From: GWF2-38-69 sp965228125
GTDB lineage: Bacteria > Verrucomicrobiota > Lentisphaeria > Victivallales > GWF2-38-69
Length of the DNA stretch: 64,000 bases
NCBI GenBank assembly: GCA_965228125.1
Contig: OZ245791.1
Coordinates: 1,674,001 to 1,738,000, forward strand
Reading direction: 5' to 3'
Part shown: one piece after another, positions 60,259 through 64,000 of the stretch
How positions within the stretch are numbered: position 1 is the stretch's first letter
Layout of the letters: every line of letters begins with the position of its first letter
Notes under the pieces: generated by a model
The model's input: the letters and a program-made list of their open reading frames with translations, nothing else
The model's database searches: none
What the model was told of the DNA's origin: nothing
Position numbers and translations under genes: made by a program

Positions 60259-62553
60259 TTAATAATCTGCTCCTACGTCAAAGTAAAATTGTGCTCCATT
60301 ATTATATGAACTTTCTACGCTATGAACAGGGAAACCCAAGTCAAATCTGAGAGGAACAGAAGATATCATCGGGATATTGACTTTTATTCCATATCCTACA
60401 CCTACATTCAAATCAAAATTACAATCAAAAGTATTTTTCCATGCATTACCTACGTCAATAAAAGGAGAGCCTTTAATCCATTTATAAATAGGATGCTCAA
60501 TTTCTAAAGTCCCTGTCCACATCGTGAGTCCGCCACCCGGCATATCCGTGCCAACAAGCGGAGAAACTGACATAAACTTGAAGCCCCTAATAGAATCCTG
60601 ACCGCCAAGGAAATACTTTTGATACAGTGGAACATCATCAGCGCCATTACCGCCGATTCCTCCTGTTGTTCCTATTTTGCTACCTAAATGCAGTATAATG
60701 AACTTCTCAAAGAAGTTCCAGTATCCATTAGCTTTCGCATCTAAACCGTAATAATTAGTATTACTGCCAAGTGCTACTGTATCAAACAACCCTTTACCTG
60801 ATAGTAAATATCCCGATGTAGGGTTAAAAAGATCATCTCTGGTGTCTCTTTCAACATGCAAAGTTAACGCACCTTTTCTGGAAGTCCCATCATATGTGTT
60901 TTGAAAACTTTGAGGATATTTTTCACTCATACTATAAACTTTTACAAAATCAAGAGTATAACCCAATCCTATGCTATTGAAACTCCCCACTTGCTTTGTT
61001 AGGTTCAGTTCAAAGCCAAGGTGCCTTTCGCTCCACTCTGGATAAGCTCTGACATTATAAAAGCCGCTTGTATCCAGTCTCAATGGAATTCCAAATAGCC
61101 ATGGTTCTGTAAAATTAAGAACAATTGCTGAATCCTCATTTCCTAACTGGGCAAGTAAACTAGCCCTCTGCCCACCACCTCTGAAGTATGTAGAAGGATC
61201 TGTAATATCAAAATTGGATTCTGTAAGTGAAAGTCTTACGGCAGCACCGTCCGAAGAAGAATAACCACCGCCGATTGAGGCTTTTGCTGTAGCCTTCTCT
61301 TCAACTTCATAATTTACATCTTTCTCTCCTGGAACTGGAGTATTTGAGCTAAAAGTTTCGACTTTGTTGAAATAATTCATAGCCATTAACCTAGACTTTC
61401 CTGTTTCCATAAGCTTATTATTCACAGGATCACCAGGTTGGATAGGAATTTCTCTTCTAATTACATAATCTTTAGTAATTTTGTTCCCAGAAATATTCAC
61501 ATTTCTGACGTCGTAAGGCTGGCCTTCAGATATATCAAAAGTTATGTCAACAATATGTGTGTTAAAATCTGGTGCGATATCTGCTTTGCAGTTAATATCA
61601 CAAAAGCCTAGTTTATCAAATTGAGCTCTTATTGCCGCAATTGACGCTTCTTCTTTTCTGTAATCATAAGCCTCTCCAGTCTTCATCTTAATCAGGCTCA
61701 TGACTTCTTCTTCTGAAAAAATGGTATTGCCTTTGACTTTTATAGTCCCCACTTTGTAAGGTTCACCTTCTGTTATATTAAAAGTCACATTTACATAATC
61801 AGGCTCGCCTTCAACTTTTTGAACATCCACAGTCGTTTTGAAGTCAAGATAACCTTTGGTCCAGTAGAGATTTCTTAATCTAAGCTTATCCTGTTTTACC
61901 ACTGCTTCATCATACAGCCCCCAATCAAGAACCCAGTTTAAATATGAATGTGTAGTTTGTATTTCGTCTTTTAGCGTCCATTTGGAAAATACTGTATTTC
62001 CTTTAAAATATACATTATCTACTTTTACTCTTAGATTCTCCTGAATGTTGAATGTAACAACTACCTCTCCATCTTTTTCGGACACAGTTGAGGGAAATAC
62101 TGTCACCTGATAGTACCCATTGTCTTGATACAGCTTTTTAATATTCGCAACACTTTCCTGAAGTAACTTTTGCACTAGTGGCTCTGATTTATGAAGTCTG
62201 ACTTCTTCCATTATTTTTTCAGTAGTATATTTTTCGTTGCCTTTAATAACTATGTCCTGAATACGCGGAGTATTGGTGAGGATGAATCTGATATCGATTT
62301 TACCGTTTAACCCGGTAGAAGTTTTTGCTTCTACATCAGTAAAATATCCTGTATCATAAAGGGATTTTATGTCTTCGTTGAGCTTATCTTGCGAGAATTC
62401 TTCTCCTGACTTTAAGTGAATATTGTAATCAATTAAGTCTTTTGGAACTTTTTGGGTGCCAGTTTGATCAAATGTAATATTCCCTACTTGAGAAGAAAAC
62501 AAACTCGAACACAAAAGAAAAAGACACGCAAAAATATTAAATTTTCTATTCAA
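60259..62553 (-). CDS. bamA: Outer membrane protein assembly factor BamA
   Basis: Inserts beta-barrel proteins in the outer membrane. A signal peptide (FNIFACLFLLCSSLFSSQVG) is followed by five POTRA domains (about 20-400) with repeated I-x-G-N motifs such as IVIKGNEKYTTEKIMEE, VYFKGNTVF, IKVKGNTIFSEEEVM and VNISGNKIT. The C-terminal barrel includes FLGGQDSIRGF, the L6 (V/I)RGF motif. 764 aa. It starts the bamA-lptF/G-marC operon and demonstrates an outer membrane. Confidence 0.95.
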   Translation of the reverse strand: MNRKFNIFACLFLLCSSLFSSQVGNITFDQTGTQKVPKDLIDYNIHLKSGEEFSQDKLNEDIKSLYDTGYFTDVEAKTSTGLNGKIDIRFILTNTPRIQDIVIKGNEKYTTEKIMEEVRLHKSEPLVQKLLQESVANIKKLYQDNGYYQVTVFPSTVSEKDGEVVVTFNIQENLRVKVDNVYFKGNTVFSKWTLKDEIQTTHSYLNWVLDWGLYDEAVVKQDKLRLRNLYWTKGYLDFKTTVDVQKVEGEPDYVNVTFNITEGEPYKVGTIKVKGNTIFSEEEVMSLIKMKTGEAYDYRKEEASIAAIRAQFDKLGFCDINCKADIAPDFNTHIVDITFDISEGQPYDVRNVNISGNKITKDYVIRREIPIQPGDPVNNKLMETGKSRLMAMNYFNKVETFSSNTPVPGEKDVNYEVEEKATAKASIGGGYSSSDGAAVRLSLTESNFDITDPSTYFRGGGQRASLLAQLGNEDSAIVLNFTEPWLFGIPLRLDTSGFYNVRAYPEWSERHLGFELNLTKQVGSFNSIGLGYTLDFVKVYSMSEKYPQSFQNTYDGTSRKGALTLHVERDTRDDLFNPTSGYLLSGKGLFDTVALGSNTNYYGLDAKANGYWNFFEKFIILHLGSKIGTTGGIGGNGADDVPLYQKYFLGGQDSIRGFKFMSVSPLVGTDMPGGGLTMWTGTLEIEHPIYKWIKGSPFIDVGNAWKNTFDCNFDLNVGVGYGIKVNIPMISSVPLRFDLGFPVHSVESSYNNGAQFYFDVGADY

Positions 62554-62598
62554 TAGAGCACTTCCGTAACTTGGAGTTTATACAATGAAGAATAACAA

Positions 62599-63999
62599 TT
62601 ATTCTTCATTATATCTCGACAAGCTACGAAATGTCATTATTTTTGGAAAAAATTGTAATTTTGCTATACCAGTCTGTCCGTTTCTATTCTTTTCGACTAT
62701 TAATTCGGCTTCTACACACTCAACAGTATTGTCTTTTTGTGGGTCTCTGTCCCTATGCAGAAACATCACTATATCTGCGTCCTGCTCTATCGCGCCGGAT
62801 TCTCTCAGATGGCTTAACCTTGGTCTGTCCTGAGTTTCTGCCTGACGATTTAATTGAGCAAGGACAATTACAGGAACATCAAGTTCTTTGGCCAGTGATT
62901 TTATGCCAACAGAAATTTTTGAAACTTCTACTTGTCTATTGTCACTTTTGCTTACAGTAGCCTGCATTAATTGAAGATAGTCAATAACTATAACGTCAAT
63001 TTTATAGTTAGCTTTTAATCTTAATGCTCTTGCCTTCAGCTCATTAATATCCAATCCAGGAGTAGGATCAATATAGAAAGAAGCATTGCCCAGTTCACTC
63101 GCTGCTCTGGTTATTCTTGACCATTTCGAAGTAAACTCGCTTTCATCAAATCTTTTGTCGTAAAAATCCTTTTCGGATATTTCTGCAATACTACAAAGCA
63201 TTCTGCGGGTAAGTTGTTCGGCAGACATTTCCAAACTAAAAAAAGCAACATTCTTTTTTTTCTTCAACGCCACATGAGTGGCTATATTCAGAGCAAGAGA
63301 AGTTTTACCTATTGAAGGCCTGGCGGCAATAACAATCATCTCCTGCTTTCTAAATCCTATGATAATGTCATCAAGAGTATAAAAGCCAGTAGAAATTCCA
63401 GTTGCTTCAATTTTTTTGCTGCTCAGGTTTTCCAGATATTTAACAGCTCCGATAAGGTGATCCGAAATTTTTGATGCGGAACTTGCAATATTTTCATTTC
63501 TAACTTCAAAGATTGAGCTTTCGATTTCGCCCATTAAATCAGAAACCCCATCTGCTGAAGCATCATAACATTTTGTTATGGTAGAAGCACATACCCCAAT
63601 CATTCTTCTTAGCGCTGCCAGATTTTTCAGTGTTTCACACCAATTCTCAATATTTGCAGTAGTAGCTATACTGTTTTGGAGTTCTATCAGGTATTCATCT
63701 CCACCAATATTTTCCAGGACACCTTCCTGTTTTAGGATAGAGCTGGCCGAAATGACATCAAAAAAATTACCTTTTTCGTGATAGAGTTTGTGGAAAGCCC
63801 GAAAAATTCTTTGATGAGAAGGGTAGAAAAAATAATTGAGATTACTTTTTTCGGAATATGGTAGTTTTTCTATGGCGATGTTTCTGGCCTCTTCTTCAAG
63901 AAGCATAGCCCCCAACACAGCTTTTTCTGTATTTAAGTCATGCGGTGGGGGCTGGTCACTAGGGAAAAAAAAATCGTTTTTCCTTTTTTCCTGTGACAT
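62599..63999 (-). CDS. dnaB: Replicative DNA helicase DnaB
   Basis: Hexameric helicase at the replication fork. The N-terminal PPHDLNTEKAVLGAMLL starts the DnaB N-domain; the RecA-like core has Walker A AARPSIGKTSLALNIA, FFSLEMSAEQLTRRML and IDVIVIDYLQLM. C-terminal LSHLRESGAIEQDADIVMFLHRD and KNRNGQTG are present. 466 aa, complete with the ATG at 63999. No intein or insertion is seen in the core. Confidence 0.97.
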   Translation of the reverse strand: MSQEKRKNDFFFPSDQPPPHDLNTEKAVLGAMLLEEEARNIAIEKLPYSEKSNLNYFFYPSHQRIFRAFHKLYHEKGNFFDVISASSILKQEGVLENIGGDEYLIELQNSIATTANIENWCETLKNLAALRRMIGVCASTITKCYDASADGVSDLMGEIESSIFEVRNENIASSASKISDHLIGAVKYLENLSSKKIEATGISTGFYTLDDIIIGFRKQEMIVIAARPSIGKTSLALNIATHVALKKKKNVAFFSLEMSAEQLTRRMLCSIAEISEKDFYDKRFDESEFTSKWSRITRAASELGNASFYIDPTPGLDINELKARALRLKANYKIDVIVIDYLQLMQATVSKSDNRQVEVSKISVGIKSLAKELDVPVIVLAQLNRQAETQDRPRLSHLRESGAIEQDADIVMFLHRDRDPQKDNTVECVEAELIVEKNRNGQTGIAKLQFFPKIMTFRSLSRYNEE

Positions 64000-64000
64000 A

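Overview
The window looks like chromosome from an AT-rich, diderm (Gram-negative-type) bacterium of a little-studied lineage. Outer-membrane biogenesis genes are present: a BamA, an LptF/LptG-type permease, an LpxC-like deacetylase and a Kdo/WaaP-type sugar kinase. Two pseudopilins carry an FFSLIE-type prepilin signal without the usual Gly at -1. I recall Gly-less prepilin signals from the Lentisphaerae/PVC neighbourhood, but the window holds no rRNA or ribosomal-protein genes, so the phylum stays open. Genes run on both strands in short operons, as in a free-living heterotroph with its own glycine, aspartate-family and cysteine metabolism.

Layout. 1-4.0 kb: an esterase tail, then hom-ask-fcl on the minus strand. 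4.2-10.5 kb: housekeeping genes (mreB, der, ruvB, a zinc-ribbon protein, nadD, a DUF192 protein, a HhH-GPD glycosylase). 10.5-20.2 kb: a minus-strand block of three large pseudopilins followed by a lipoprotein, a TPR protein and a Gln-rich coiled-coil protein; no pilus ATPase, platform protein or peptidase is in view. 20.3-24.2 kb: tRNA-Gln, a glycosyltransferase, ispE, cysE and a YgjP-like metallopeptidase. 24.3-29.5 kb: a secreted protein, then the glycine cleavage operon gcvT-gcvH-gcvPA-gcvPB and tRNA-Gly. 29.8-38.5 kb: murD, a triple-LysM lipoprotein, nnr, two small membrane proteins, a repeat-rich surface protein, rpoN and a large GT-C-like membrane protein. 38.5-45.8 kb: lysS-kinase-LpxC-like-LipM-like operon (minus), hflX and a TGS/uridine-kinase fusion.

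45.9-55.6 kb is accessory: a surface-polysaccharide cluster (Wzt-type ABC ATPase, methyltransferase, four glycosyltransferases, a B12-binding radical SAM enzyme) preceded by a striking 1.5-kb stretch of heptameric repeats. That stretch holds one intact and one decayed four-helix-bundle (S23/IVP-like) gene, a truncated copy of a wzt start, and four 110-bp tandem repeats that end exactly at the wzt start codon. The repeats flanking both four-helix genes have a 7-bp period and lie in opposite orientation on the two sides. I read this as an unrecognised repeat-bounded gene cassette inserted twice, and it is the best candidate here for an undescribed system. A decayed methyltransferase C-terminus lies further along the cluster.

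55.6-64 kb: acpS, a ComEC with a degenerate C-terminal domain, tRNA-Val, a bamA-lptG/F-marC operon and dnaB (all minus except comEC).

All functional calls come from reading motifs by eye; no database search was run.
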